NCBI GenBank assembly: GCA_013288685.1
Contig: JABDBM010000003.1
Location: 48,608 to 112,607, forward strand
Length of the DNA stretch: 64,000 bases
Source of the DNA: Bacteroidota bacterium
Lineage (GTDB): Bacteria > Bacteroidota > Bacteroidia > Sphingobacteriales > Sphingobacteriaceae
Reading direction: 5' to 3'
Shown here piece by piece: positions 49,159-59,417 of the stretch; within the stretch, counting starts at the first letter, position 1; each line of letters opens with the position of its first letter. Below the pieces are notes generated by a model, which saw only the letters and a program-made list of their open reading frames with translations, was not told the origin of the DNA and made no database searches. A program made the position numbers and the translations under genes.

Positions 49159-51531
49159 CTATTCTTCCTTTAAATATTGTGTGGGATTGGCAGTATGTGC
49201 TTTATAAATATGCCACGTTACACTTGCTGCTGTCATCCCTATCAAACTTAAAAAAGATAAAATAAGCGGCGAAAAAGACACCTTTGATTCGGGCGCAATC
49301 TGGCCAAATAAACTGCCAGTAATCCACCACGAAAGCGGGAAACCAAATAGTATGGCAAACCCAATGGCAAATAGAAATTCTTTATTTATCAGATAAATGA
49401 TGGTCCCCATGCCGGCGCCAAGTACTTTTCGTACACTTATTTCCTTCATCTTTTTACCTAAAATAAGCAGGGCCAATCCGAAAATGCCGGATACTGAAAT
49501 AATGATCATTATAATAGAAGTAATTCCCATTAGCTGCGAAATTTGGGTAAAACCATTAAAATAACCATCGAACACCGTATCCTGGTAATAGTATTCAAAA
49601 GGCAAATTGACATTCACGCTTTTCCAACTTTTTTTTACGCTTTCATGTGCATTTGAAAAAAGACCAGGGGATGTTTTCACGTAAGCGTAATTTATCTCTT
49701 CGGGCCGGCATCCGGTCATCACCAGGGGATCAACAGGAGTTTGAAAGTTTTCGAAATGAAAATCGTTTACTTCGCCCACAATTAAATATTGGTGTTTTTC
49801 GTATGCTATCGTTTTTCCAATCGCTGATGTCCAGTGCAGCTTCCTCAAAAAAGCCTGGTTAACCAGTGCAGTATTGGTTTTGTCGGTTTCAAACTGCGCG
49901 TCCAAATCCCGACCCTTAGCTATACTTATTCCCAATTGTGTTGCAAAGCCGGGTAAAGCACTTATACCCTGTACAGTTTGGTCTTTCCCATCGGTTTTAA
50001 TTACCATCTGTTTAGTGAAGCTGCCAAGCGCCTGAACAGACCCGGTTACCGATGTTATCTTATTATTACTTTTCAGTTCATCTTTAAAGGCTTCGTAATT
50101 TGCTCCCTTATCTAATGTTACTACTACATTATTTTCCGGATCGTATCCCCAGGGCCTGGCTTTAATATGCTTTGTTTCCTGTATGAAAGCTATCGCAGTG
50201 GAGATTGCCAAAAAAGCAAGGAAAAACTGGAACCCTAACAATGATTTCCGGAAGCGGTTATTGCTGCCCATTTTGCTACTGCCTTTCATAATATTTACCG
50301 GCTTAAATGCGGATATATAAAAGGACGGATAAGCCGCGCCGCTTAAAGCCGATACAATTACAAGCGTAAATAATGCGGCCCAGGTACGGTAATTTGTGAA
50401 AACTTTTTGCCCCAATTCTACCCCGGCTATCGGAGTAAACCAGGGGATGAAAATAAATTTGGCCAAAAACAACCCGATGATTACAGCTACGGTACAAAGT
50501 ATGACGTTTTCAATAAGGAATTGAAAAATAATTTGTTTCCGGTTGCTTCCCATCACCTTTCGTACGCCGATTTCCTTTAACCTGGTAGAAGCCGCAGCAA
50601 TGGCAATATTCATGTAATTGAAATAAACCAGCAATAGAATTGAAATAGCAATAGTAATCAGCCTAATGATACCAAGTGGCCGCGTGGCGTTAAACTTCTG
50701 GTTGTTTACCTGGTAAGCATGGAATTTCATCGTTTTTAAAGGCTGAAAATGGAACGAAGAAATTTTATCGCTGGGGTTGACTGTGTTATATAAACCTAAA
50801 TATTTTTTATTGAGCCGTTGTATGGGCGCCAGAGCGGCTTCATTATCAGCCTCAATAAATGTAATATCTGTGCTTTGGCTCCAGTCGCCGGGTTTATCCA
50901 GCCCAAGCGCTGCCATTTTGCTATACGGGATAATAGCCGAAAAGTGAAATGATGATTCAACAGGCAGCTTTTCAAACACCCCCTTAACGGTAAAGTTCGT
51001 GACGGTTTCCCTGCCGTTATTGTTAAGCCTTACGCTTATCGTTTTTCCCAAAGGATTTTCTTCACCAAAAAGCTTTTGCGAAAGTGGTTCTGTTAACACG
51101 ATGCCGTTCGGGTCGTTAAAGGTTTGCTTATCACCCAGTTTTATCGGAAAGTCAAACATATTGTAAAAGGCATCGTCGGCAAAAGTTACGCTTTCGCTAA
51201 AAACGTTATCGCCCTGTTTAACGGTTACCCCGGTATAATTTAACCGTGCTATATTTTTTATTTGCGGGAAATCATTTTTGAGCATCGGCCCCATCGCAGC
51301 AGGCGAATTGCCCCACAATTGTTCGTTGCCGTTTTGTTGGCTTACACGTTCAATAACAAAAAGCTTATTGAGTTTATGATGAAAGTTGTCCATATGCATA
51401 GACCAGTCGAAAAACTCAAACACCACCAAACAGCAGCCAACAGCCAGTGCAAGGCCAAGTATGTTTATGGCAGACGGCAACCGATTTTTTGCCAGGTTGC
51501 GTATTCCTAATTTGAGGTAATTTTTTATCAT
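49159..51531 (-). CDS. FtsX/MacB-type ABC permease 3
   Basis: The 790-residue protein has the same length as permease 2 and matches it throughout (for example shared NRFRKSLLGFQFFL/NRFRKALLGFQFFL and KKMKEISVRKVLGAGMGTI). Coupling loops are TRLKEIGVRKVMGSNRK and KKMKEISVRKVLGAG; it ends TANPTQYLKEE. Identity with permease 2 is highest in the membrane parts and lower in the first periplasmic domain, as expected if the domain diverges in ligand. Confidence 0.9.
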   Translation of the reverse strand: MIKNYLKLGIRNLAKNRLPSAINILGLALAVGCCLVVFEFFDWSMHMDNFHHKLNKLFVIERVSQQNGNEQLWGNSPAAMGPMLKNDFPQIKNIARLNYTGVTVKQGDNVFSESVTFADDAFYNMFDFPIKLGDKQTFNDPNGIVLTEPLSQKLFGEENPLGKTISVRLNNNGRETVTNFTVKGVFEKLPVESSFHFSAIIPYSKMAALGLDKPGDWSQSTDITFIEADNEAALAPIQRLNKKYLGLYNTVNPSDKISSFHFQPLKTMKFHAYQVNNQKFNATRPLGIIRLITIAISILLLVYFNYMNIAIAAASTRLKEIGVRKVMGSNRKQIIFQFLIENVILCTVAVIIGLFLAKFIFIPWFTPIAGVELGQKVFTNYRTWAALFTLVIVSALSGAAYPSFYISAFKPVNIMKGSSKMGSNNRFRKSLLGFQFFLAFLAISTAIAFIQETKHIKARPWGYDPENNVVVTLDKGANYEAFKDELKSNNKITSVTGSVQALGSFTKQMVIKTDGKDQTVQGISALPGFATQLGISIAKGRDLDAQFETDKTNTALVNQAFLRKLHWTSAIGKTIAYEKHQYLIVGEVNDFHFENFQTPVDPLVMTGCRPEEINYAYVKTSPGLFSNAHESVKKSWKSVNVNLPFEYYYQDTVFDGYFNGFTQISQLMGITSIIMIIISVSGIFGLALLILGKKMKEISVRKVLGAGMGTIIYLINKEFLFAIGFAILFGFPLSWWITGSLFGQIAPESKVSFSPLILSFLSLIGMTAASVTWHIYKAHTANPTQYLKEE

Positions 51532-51676
51532 GACATAATTGTTATTACGTCATTAGTCGCTGGTTGCGCGGAAAAGGTTTCAGCAAACTGCCGAAAAATC
51601 TTCTCTTCCGGACATTTATTAATTTAGTTGCAATTGCTACTTTCCACTACCAGTATCCGCAAACCAAACCTATCGC

Positions 51677-54103
51677 CTACTCGCTTCTCAAACTCCTCAC
51701 CGGGTTTGCCAGCGCCGCTTTTAAACTTTGATAGCTAACTGTTAACAATGTGATCAACATCGTTCCCGCGCCTGTCACTGCAAATATCCACCAGGCTATT
51801 GGCGTACGATATTGGTAATTTTGCAACCACTTATGCATAAATAAGAATGCTACTGGTGCGGCTACCAATAATGCGATGATGACGAACGTCACAAAATCTT
51901 TTGATAACAGACGCCAGATGGCAAATACCGTAGCGCCTAATACCTTGCGTACGCCAATTTCTTTTGTGCGTTGTTCGGCCATAAACGAGGCCATGCCAAA
52001 TAAGCCGAGGCAACTGATAAATATTGCCAGACTGGCGAAGAAACTTGTGAGGGTACCAATACGGGTTTCGGTAGCGAATTTTTTGGCATATTCTTCGTCG
52101 GCAAAACGGTATTGAAATGGTATTGAGGGGATTATCTTTTTAAATACACCGGCAATTTCAGGCAACGCCGCGGCAACGCTGGTGCTGGGGTTAATCCTGA
52201 TAAAAATATAGTTTTCATTGCCTCCAATACGGAAGATTGTTGGTTTTACTGAAGCGTAGGGCGAATCCATTACCATATCTTTTATTACGCCGATAATTTT
52301 GTAATCTTTATCTACATGGTTCCATTTGCTTTTCCAATGGATGGTTTCGCCAACTGGATTTTTAAGCCCCATGTAGCGCACTGCAGCTTCGTTTAACACA
52401 AAGCCCGATGAATCAGAAATAAAAGCACGCGAGAAATCCCTGCCATCAACAAACTGCCAGCCTATTGTTTTGCCGTATTCCGGCGATACCGTAAGGGTGC
52501 CGAAATTTTGTTCGATACCGGGGTTTTGGCCTTTCCAGTTAAAGCCGCCATTGCTTGATGAAACGCCGGTAACCGGGCTTTCTGATTCGGCAACTTCAGC
52601 TATTGCACCAGTGTTTTTAAGTTCGTTGCGCAATACACCATATTTACCCAAAAAATCCTGCGATGTGATAGGTACTATCACCAAACCATCGCGCGAGTAG
52701 CCCACCGGTCGGCTTTTGCCGAACATCAGTTGGTTATAAATAATTATAGTACAGATAATTAAAACGATGGATACCGTAAATTGCGCAACTACCAATGCCT
52801 TACGGGGCACCAATGCCATACGCCCTCCTTTAAAGGTTCCTTTTAAAACCTTTACCGGCTTAAACGACGAGAGGTATAAGGCTGGATAAACCCCTGCCAA
52901 AAAGCCCGTAAATAGTACAAAGCAAATGCTAACCAGCCAAAACCATGGATTGCCGAACGACAAAACAATTTGCTTTCCCGAAAGATTGTTTAACAAAGGT
53001 AAAGTGAATACAGTGAGCAACAAGCTTATCCCGAAAGCTATAAACACCACCAAAAACGATTCGCAAAAAAACTGCGTGATCAACTGTCCGCGTTCCGAAC
53101 CGATAGCCTTGCGGATGCCTACCTCCTTTGCCCGCTTTTCGGAACGGGCGGTGCTTAAATTCATAAAATTAATGCAGGCCAATAGCAGTACAAAACAACC
53201 TATAATACCCACTATCCAAACAAATTGTATCGGGCTATCATCAACAACGCCATCCTTAAAGGTTGAACGGAGGTGCCAATCGCTCATGGGGTTAAGCAAT
53301 ATCTGCGGGTTTGCAGCCACCTCTTTTTTCATATCGTCAAGATGAGTTATCGCTTTTAATTCTGACTCTTTTATATCGGCGCCAACTCTATCAAAACTAC
53401 TGCCCGGCGCAATTTCGGCATAAATTAAAAAGCGGTGGTCGTCCCAGGTGGCTGCATTTACCAGTGGATTGCCTGCTGCATAAAGTGCCCAGGGCATAAA
53501 AAACTGTATATCGTGAAATTGGGCATTTTGCGGCAAATCTTCATATACGCCGGTTACTTTTAAGGCCGTGGTTTGGCTCACGTCCCAATTGTCGCTTACC
53601 TGTATAACTTTATCAAGCGGGTCGGCATCGCCAAAAATTTCTTTTGCAACCGAGGCCGAAAGCAAAACCGAATGCTGGTCGTTAAGCGCAGTCCAGGTGC
53701 CTCTTACCATTTTTAAGGTAAGCATTTCCGGGGCATCTGCGCTGATATATTGACCGGCTTTAAGGGTCTTATTTTCGCCTGTGGAAAGGTAAAAATGCCG
53801 TGCTTCGGTAGCGGTAATTATATGCTTAAAATCAGATCTGTAATTTGTCGCCAGCTCGTTAGCAACCTTGTACGGCATGTGGTCTGTAACCCAATTGTTC
53901 GCTAAATGCCGTTCTCTTTGCATTATTTGAGCAATACGGCTATAGTTTTGGTGATATTTATTGAACGATAGCTCATCGTAAATCCACAAGCCTATCAGCA
54001 TAGCAACAGCCATTCCCACGGCCAGCCCGCCAATGTTAATTAAAGCTGAAACCTTATTACCTATAAGGTTTCTCCAGGCAATTTTCAAATAATGATTGTT
54101 CAT
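51677..54103 (-). CDS. FtsX/MacB-type ABC permease 4
   Basis: The 808-residue protein is of group A, with INIGGLAVGMAVAMLIGLWI, the loop SEKRAKEVGIRKAIGSERG, a second loop QRTKEIGVRKVLGATVF, and the ending ALANPVRSLRSE. The first periplasmic domain (about 45-280) is the least conserved region and has its own insertions compared with permeases 1, 5 and 6. No ATPase gene is adjacent. Confidence 0.9.
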   Translation of the reverse strand: MNNHYLKIAWRNLIGNKVSALINIGGLAVGMAVAMLIGLWIYDELSFNKYHQNYSRIAQIMQRERHLANNWVTDHMPYKVANELATNYRSDFKHIITATEARHFYLSTGENKTLKAGQYISADAPEMLTLKMVRGTWTALNDQHSVLLSASVAKEIFGDADPLDKVIQVSDNWDVSQTTALKVTGVYEDLPQNAQFHDIQFFMPWALYAAGNPLVNAATWDDHRFLIYAEIAPGSSFDRVGADIKESELKAITHLDDMKKEVAANPQILLNPMSDWHLRSTFKDGVVDDSPIQFVWIVGIIGCFVLLLACINFMNLSTARSEKRAKEVGIRKAIGSERGQLITQFFCESFLVVFIAFGISLLLTVFTLPLLNNLSGKQIVLSFGNPWFWLVSICFVLFTGFLAGVYPALYLSSFKPVKVLKGTFKGGRMALVPRKALVVAQFTVSIVLIICTIIIYNQLMFGKSRPVGYSRDGLVIVPITSQDFLGKYGVLRNELKNTGAIAEVAESESPVTGVSSSNGGFNWKGQNPGIEQNFGTLTVSPEYGKTIGWQFVDGRDFSRAFISDSSGFVLNEAAVRYMGLKNPVGETIHWKSKWNHVDKDYKIIGVIKDMVMDSPYASVKPTIFRIGGNENYIFIRINPSTSVAAALPEIAGVFKKIIPSIPFQYRFADEEYAKKFATETRIGTLTSFFASLAIFISCLGLFGMASFMAEQRTKEIGVRKVLGATVFAIWRLLSKDFVTFVIIALLVAAPVAFLFMHKWLQNYQYRTPIAWWIFAVTGAGTMLITLLTVSYQSLKAALANPVRSLRSE

Positions 54104-54159
54104 TGGTTAGTTCATTAGTTCATCGGTTCATTAGTTTCTCTCTACGTAGCTATCGTTTT

Positions 54160-54262
54160 TTAACACAGCGATACAGAGTATGCGCAAAGAAAACGGAGTT
54201 TAAAATGGCTTCTGTTTCTCAGCGTTCTCCGTGCCTTCTCCGTATCTCCGTGTTAAAAATCG
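54160..54262. repeat. ACACAGCGATACAGAG-type inverted repeat
   Basis: TTTTTTAACACAGCGATACAG at the left mirrors CGTATCTCCGTGTTAAAAA at the right. It is related to the elements at 30669-30800 and 32753-32898 and lies between permeases 4 and 5. Confidence 0.7.
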
Positions 54263-54328
54263 AACATACTTCTCAACCCTGAGCTTTTTTTGCCGAAATA
54301 AATTCGTTATTTTAAACTGTTCTGTTAA

Positions 54329-56725
54329 TCATTCTGAACGTAAACTCCTCACCGGGTTTGCCAGCGCCGCTTTTATACTTTGATAGCTAACGGTTAATAG
54401 TGTAATTACCAATGCACCTATAGCTGCTACAGCAAATATCCACCAGGTAATTCCTGTCCGGTATTCATAGCTTTGCAGCCAGCTGTGCATAAAATACCAG
54501 GACACTGGGGTAGCTATAAGTAAAGATATAATTACCAGTTGCACAAAATCTTTGGATAGCAATTGCCACAAATTAAATACCGTTGCTCCCAACACTTTGC
54601 GTACTCCAATTTCTTTTGTTCGTTGCTCGGCCATAAATGAGGCCATTCCAAATAAGCCCAGGCAACTGATAAATATCGCCAAACCCGCAAAGCAGCTGGC
54701 TAATTTGCCTATCCGTTCTTCGTTTTCAAATTTTTTGGCATAATCTTCATCAACAAATTGGATGGTATAAGACGCTGAAGGATCGTACTTCTTAAATAGA
54801 GCATTGATTTTAGCCACGGCATCGTGTGCGCCCATAGCAGGGTTAATTTTCAGGTTGATGTTTGAGATGTTGCTCCAATGCCTCGGCAGATAAAAAAAGG
54901 ACGGCTTCGCGGCTTCATACGCCGACTGATTAACCATGTCTTTTACTACACCGATTATTTTGAAGCTATTTTCACTCCACATCATTGTCTTGCCCACAGG
55001 GTTTTTAAGGCCCATAAACTTTACGGCGGCTTCGTTAACGATAAAAGCGGCCGAATCGGATATATAAGCCGGATCAAAATCGCGTCCTTCTGCAATTTGC
55101 CATCCTGTGGTTTTACCAAAGTCGGATGTAACGGACATACTGTTAAACTGGTCCTGTACGGCGGGGTTTTTACCCGGCCACGTCAGTCCGCCGTTAGAAA
55201 TGAAAACCTGCGTTATCATGCTTTCTGATTCGGCCACATTAGTTACAGCCCCACTGCTTAGCAAATCATTCTTTAAAGCAAGGTATTGCTTATTCAGTTC
55301 GTTGGTTTGCAGGTTTACATTCAATAAATTATCACGACTAAAACCCACAGGGCGGTTTTTGGCGAACTGTATCTGTTGGAAAACCACGATGGTACCAATA
55401 ATCAGTACCACCGAAACTGCAAATTGTATCACTACCAATACCTTGCGGGGAATAGCAGCTAAACGGCCGACCCTGAAACTGCCTTTTAACACTTTTATGG
55501 GTTGGAAAGACGATAAATATAAAGCAGGGTAGCTGCCGGCAATAAGCCCGGTAAATAAGCTAAACGAAATTCCTAATGCCCAAAAAATAGGGCTGCTCCA
55601 TAAAATAGCGATCTTTTTATCAGCCAGCTGGTTAAATTCCGGCAGGCAAAGCAAAACAAGTGCTAATGATACAAAAAACGCGATAAATGCAATTAACAGC
55701 GATTCGCTGTAAAATTGCGCAATAAGCTGACCGCGAACGGAACCGATTGCTTTGCGGATGCCCACTTCTTTCGCCCGTTTTTCGGAGCGGGCCGTGCTCA
55801 GGTTCATAAAATTGATACAAGCCAGCAGCAACACAAATATGCCAATTATGCCAAACAGCCAAACATATTGAATCCGGCCGCCCGCACTAACGCCATTTTT
55901 AAAGTCGCCATACAAGTACCATCTGTCCATAGGGTGAAGAAACAGGAGCGAACCGCGGCTGGCATCACCGTTGTGCGCGGCTTTAAGCGTATTTAGCTTA
56001 AAGTATTTAATTTGGGCCGAAACCTGTGCCATAGTGGTATTATCTGCAATTTGCACAAAGGTTTGGAACCAGCTGGCGCCCCAGGGGTTGTTAAACCGGG
56101 TGGCATAGTGTTCGCTGATGGCCAGCATTTCCCATGGCGCTATAAAGGTAAGCTCGCCAAAAGACGAGTTTTCGGGCAGGTTTTGGTAAACGCCGGTTAC
56201 TTTTGCGTTTATTTTTTTATCGATAACAATTAGCTTATTTATCGGGTCTGCATTCCCAAAAATCGCCTTTGCTGTTGACTGTGAAAGTATAATCGATGCC
56301 GGATCATTTAAACTGGCCGAGCCCTCTGTCATTTTTATCGACAACATATCGGTAACACCAGGCTCCATATAGTTCCCTTTTTTAACCACCTTTTTGTCGC
56401 GATAAGTTAGGATATGGTCCCCTGTCCATGATGCCCGCACCACATGTTTAAAACTACTGCCATAATTACTGCGTAACCCGGTAGCCAGCGGCAGGGCGGA
56501 AGAATTCCACGTTTGTATTTCGTTATTATCAACATGGTTATCCATAACAACGGCAATTCTTTCCCGGTTTGCAAAGCCGGTATCGAAAGATAATTCATCC
56601 CATATCCACAAACCGATCAAGATAGCCACGGCCATGCCAACAGCAAGACCACCGATATTGATTAACGAAGAGGCCTTGTTTTTGATAAGGTTTCTCCAGG
56701 CAATTTTTAAGTAGTTTCGTATCAT
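54329..56725 (-). CDS. FtsX/MacB-type ABC permease 5
   Basis: The 798-residue protein starts at the ATG at 56725 (MIRNYLKIAWRNL); an upstream in-frame ATG at 56782 would add 19 unlikely residues. It is of group A and nearly collinear with permease 6, including PWGASWFQTFVQIADNTTMAQ against PWGYSWFQTFVQLADNTTMAQ, so these are the most recent duplicates. Coupling loops EKRAKEVGIRKAIGSVRG and QRTKEIGVRKVLGATVF are intact. It ends ALANPVRSLRSE. Confidence 0.9.
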   Translation of the reverse strand: MIRNYLKIAWRNLIKNKASSLINIGGLAVGMAVAILIGLWIWDELSFDTGFANRERIAVVMDNHVDNNEIQTWNSSALPLATGLRSNYGSSFKHVVRASWTGDHILTYRDKKVVKKGNYMEPGVTDMLSIKMTEGSASLNDPASIILSQSTAKAIFGNADPINKLIVIDKKINAKVTGVYQNLPENSSFGELTFIAPWEMLAISEHYATRFNNPWGASWFQTFVQIADNTTMAQVSAQIKYFKLNTLKAAHNGDASRGSLLFLHPMDRWYLYGDFKNGVSAGGRIQYVWLFGIIGIFVLLLACINFMNLSTARSEKRAKEVGIRKAIGSVRGQLIAQFYSESLLIAFIAFFVSLALVLLCLPEFNQLADKKIAILWSSPIFWALGISFSLFTGLIAGSYPALYLSSFQPIKVLKGSFRVGRLAAIPRKVLVVIQFAVSVVLIIGTIVVFQQIQFAKNRPVGFSRDNLLNVNLQTNELNKQYLALKNDLLSSGAVTNVAESESMITQVFISNGGLTWPGKNPAVQDQFNSMSVTSDFGKTTGWQIAEGRDFDPAYISDSAAFIVNEAAVKFMGLKNPVGKTMMWSENSFKIIGVVKDMVNQSAYEAAKPSFFYLPRHWSNISNINLKINPAMGAHDAVAKINALFKKYDPSASYTIQFVDEDYAKKFENEERIGKLASCFAGLAIFISCLGLFGMASFMAEQRTKEIGVRKVLGATVFNLWQLLSKDFVQLVIISLLIATPVSWYFMHSWLQSYEYRTGITWWIFAVAAIGALVITLLTVSYQSIKAALANPVRSLRSE

Positions 56726-56779
56726 AATCAAATCAATTATTTTGCTTTGATACAGGACGTTAGTTATTTGCCTATGTTG

Positions 56780-56874
56780 CATTGGCTGAACTCGAATTTT
56801 TGGAATTAAGAGAATTTTTGGAATTACCGGGTGCCAAAAATTCTATTAATTCCCTAATTCCAAAAATTCGAGTT
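56780..56874. repeat. Long inverted repeat ending at the stop of permease 6
   Basis: GAACTCGAATTTTTGGAATTA at 56788 onward is perfectly mirrored by TAATTCCAAAAATTCGAGTTC. The right arm directly abuts the TAG stop at 56875. It can form a strong hairpin at the 3' end of permease 6. Confidence 0.85.
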
Positions 56875-59271
56875 CTACTCGCTCCGTAAGCTTCTCACCG
56901 GGTTGGCCAGCGCCGCTTTTATACTTTGATAGCTAACTGTTAACAATGTAATAGTTAACGCGCCTGCAGCAGCCACAGCAAATATCCACCAGGTAATTTC
57001 GGTGCGATATTGGTAGTTTTGCAGCCAGTTGTGCATAAAATAGTACGATACCGGGCTTGCAATAAATAATGAAATGATAACCAGCACCACAAAATCCTTC
57101 GACAATAATTGCCAAAGGTTAAATACGGTTGCGCCTAATACTTTACGCACACCTATTTCTTTAATTCGCTGCTCGGCCATAAACGATGCCATGCCGAACA
57201 GACCCAGGCAACTGATAAATATAGCCAGGCCTGCAAAACAAGTGGCTAACTTACCAATACGCTCTTCACCGGTAAATTTCTTAGCGTACTCCTCATCCAC
57301 AAATTGAATGGTATAAGAGGCTGATGGATCGTATTTTTTGAAAATGGTGTTAATTTTTGCAACTGCATAGTGCATGCTTACTAACGGGTTAATTTTTAGT
57401 GCAACATTTGATAACTGCTGCCGCCTTTGTAAATAAAAGAGTGTAGGGCTGATCACATCGTACACCGATTGACTAACCAAATCTTTCACAACACCAATAA
57501 TCTTAAAATTGCCGTTGCCGTTCCAGTTCACTGTTTCGCCTATGGGGTGCTTTAGCCCCATAAATTTCACAGCAGCTTCGTTGATCACAAAGCCGGCAGA
57601 ATCCGAAATAAAAGCCTGGTTAAAGTCGCGCCCTTCTTTAACTTTCCAGTCAACTGTTTTACCAAAATCGGCGGTAACGGCTATTGTACTAAATTGCTCC
57701 TGCACACCCGGGTTTTTACCCGGCCAGGTGAAACCACCGGCGCCAATATACATGTCGGTTATCTGACCCTGCGATTGGGCCACATTGATTACTGCACCAC
57801 TGGCCAATAAATCGTTTTTTAGTGCCAGGTATTGTTTATTTAAATCATCTGTTTGCAGGCTAACATTCAACAAATTATTGCGGCTGTAACCAACCGGGCG
57901 GTTTTTGGCAAATTGTATTTGTTGAAAAACCACGATGGTGCCGATAATCAACACTACTGAAACGGCAAATTGTATCACCACCAAAACCTTACGTGGTAAA
58001 GCCGCCAAACTACCAACCTTGAAAGTACCTTTTAATACTTTTATAGGCTGAAACGAAGACAAATACAATGCGGGGTAACTGCCGGCAATAAGCCCGGTAA
58101 ATAAACTAAATGAAATTCCTAATATCCAAAACACGGGGTTATTCCATAAAATGGCAATCTTTTTATCGGCCAGTTGGTTAAACTCGGGCAGGCAAAACAC
58201 TACTAACACCAGCGATGCAAAAAAGGCAATAAGCGCGATCAATAATGATTCACTATAAAACTGCGCCACCAACTGTGCACGAACAGAACCGATTGCCTTG
58301 CGGATGCCAACCTCCTTCGCCCGTTTCTCGGAGCGGGCGGTACTTAGGTTCATGAAATTGATACAAGCCAGCAGCAATACAAACACCCCGATAATACCAA
58401 ACAGCCAAACATATTGAATGCGGCCGCCTGCATTAACCCCATTTTTGAAATTGCCATGTAAATACCATCTGCTCATGGGATGCAAAAACAGGTTTGAGCC
58501 AAACCGTGCATCCCCGCTGTGAAGACCTTTAAGTGTGTTCAGTTTAAAATATTTAATTTTTGCCGATGCCTGCGCCATAGTGGTATTATCAGCAAGCTGT
58601 ACAAAGGTTTGGAACCAACTGTAGCCCCAGGGATTGTTAAACCGGGTAGCAAAATGTTCGCTATTGGCCAGCATGTCCCATGGTGCTATAAAAGTTAAAT
58701 CGCCAAAGGAAGAGTTTTCGGGCAGGTTTTGGTAAACGCCTGTAACTTTGGCGTTCAGCTTTTTATCAATCACAATCACTTTATCCAGCGGGTCGGCATC
58801 GCCAAAAATGGCCTTTGCGGTTAACTCGGAGAGTATAACCGATGCCGGATCATTTAAGCTGGCAGAACCTTTCACCATTTTTACCGACAACATATCGGTA
58901 ACGCCGGGTTCCATAAAGTTGCCCCGTTTTACCACCTTTTTATCGCCATAGGTTATAATATGGTCGTCCGTATACACGGCTCTCACTACATGTTTAAAGC
59001 TGCTGCCATAGTTGCTGCGCAGCCCATCGGCTAATGGAAAAGCTGAAGTACTCCAGGTTTGAATTTCGTTATTAATCAACTGGTTATCCATTACCAGGGC
59101 AATACTATCGCGGTTTTCGAAGCCTTTATCATAAGATAATTCGTCCCAAACCCATAAGCCGATCAGGATAGCCACGGCCATGCCGACAGCAAGCCCACCG
59201 ATGTTAATAAAGGAGGAAGCCTTGTTTTTGATGAGGTTTCTCCAGGCGATTGTTAAATAGTTGCGTATCAT
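56875..59271 (-). CDS. FtsX/MacB-type ABC permease 6
   Basis: The 798-residue protein matches permease 5 along its length. Landmarks: INIGGLAVGMAVAILIGLWV, YVWLFGIIGVFVLLLACINF, EKRAKEVGIRKAIGSVRA, QRIKEIGVRKVLGATVF, ending ALANPVRSLRSE. Differences from permease 5 cluster in the second periplasmic domain (about 450-620) and in a few first-domain loops. The stop codon TAG is part of the junction with a repeat element. Confidence 0.9.
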   Translation of the reverse strand: MIRNYLTIAWRNLIKNKASSFINIGGLAVGMAVAILIGLWVWDELSYDKGFENRDSIALVMDNQLINNEIQTWSTSAFPLADGLRSNYGSSFKHVVRAVYTDDHIITYGDKKVVKRGNFMEPGVTDMLSVKMVKGSASLNDPASVILSELTAKAIFGDADPLDKVIVIDKKLNAKVTGVYQNLPENSSFGDLTFIAPWDMLANSEHFATRFNNPWGYSWFQTFVQLADNTTMAQASAKIKYFKLNTLKGLHSGDARFGSNLFLHPMSRWYLHGNFKNGVNAGGRIQYVWLFGIIGVFVLLLACINFMNLSTARSEKRAKEVGIRKAIGSVRAQLVAQFYSESLLIALIAFFASLVLVVFCLPEFNQLADKKIAILWNNPVFWILGISFSLFTGLIAGSYPALYLSSFQPIKVLKGTFKVGSLAALPRKVLVVIQFAVSVVLIIGTIVVFQQIQFAKNRPVGYSRNNLLNVSLQTDDLNKQYLALKNDLLASGAVINVAQSQGQITDMYIGAGGFTWPGKNPGVQEQFSTIAVTADFGKTVDWKVKEGRDFNQAFISDSAGFVINEAAVKFMGLKHPIGETVNWNGNGNFKIIGVVKDLVSQSVYDVISPTLFYLQRRQQLSNVALKINPLVSMHYAVAKINTIFKKYDPSASYTIQFVDEEYAKKFTGEERIGKLATCFAGLAIFISCLGLFGMASFMAEQRIKEIGVRKVLGATVFNLWQLLSKDFVVLVIISLFIASPVSYYFMHNWLQNYQYRTEITWWIFAVAAAGALTITLLTVSYQSIKAALANPVRSLRSE

Positions 59272-59324
59272 CTTGTTAGTTCATTAGTTCACTGGTTTAT
59301 TAGTTCATTGGGATGCTTCGTCAT

Positions 59325-59417
59325 TTGCTGAACTCGAATTTTGTGGATTAAAGAATTAATGGAATTTTTGGCGCTTTGTGATTCCAAAAATTCTATTAAT
59401 TCCACAAAATTCGGGTT
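59325..59417. repeat. Inverted repeat ending at the stop of permease 7
   Basis: GAACTCGAATTTTGTGGATT at the left mirrors AATTCCACAAAATTCGGGTTC at the right, which abuts the TAG at 59418. Inner arms GGAATTTTTGG and CCAAAAATTC also pair. Confidence 0.85.
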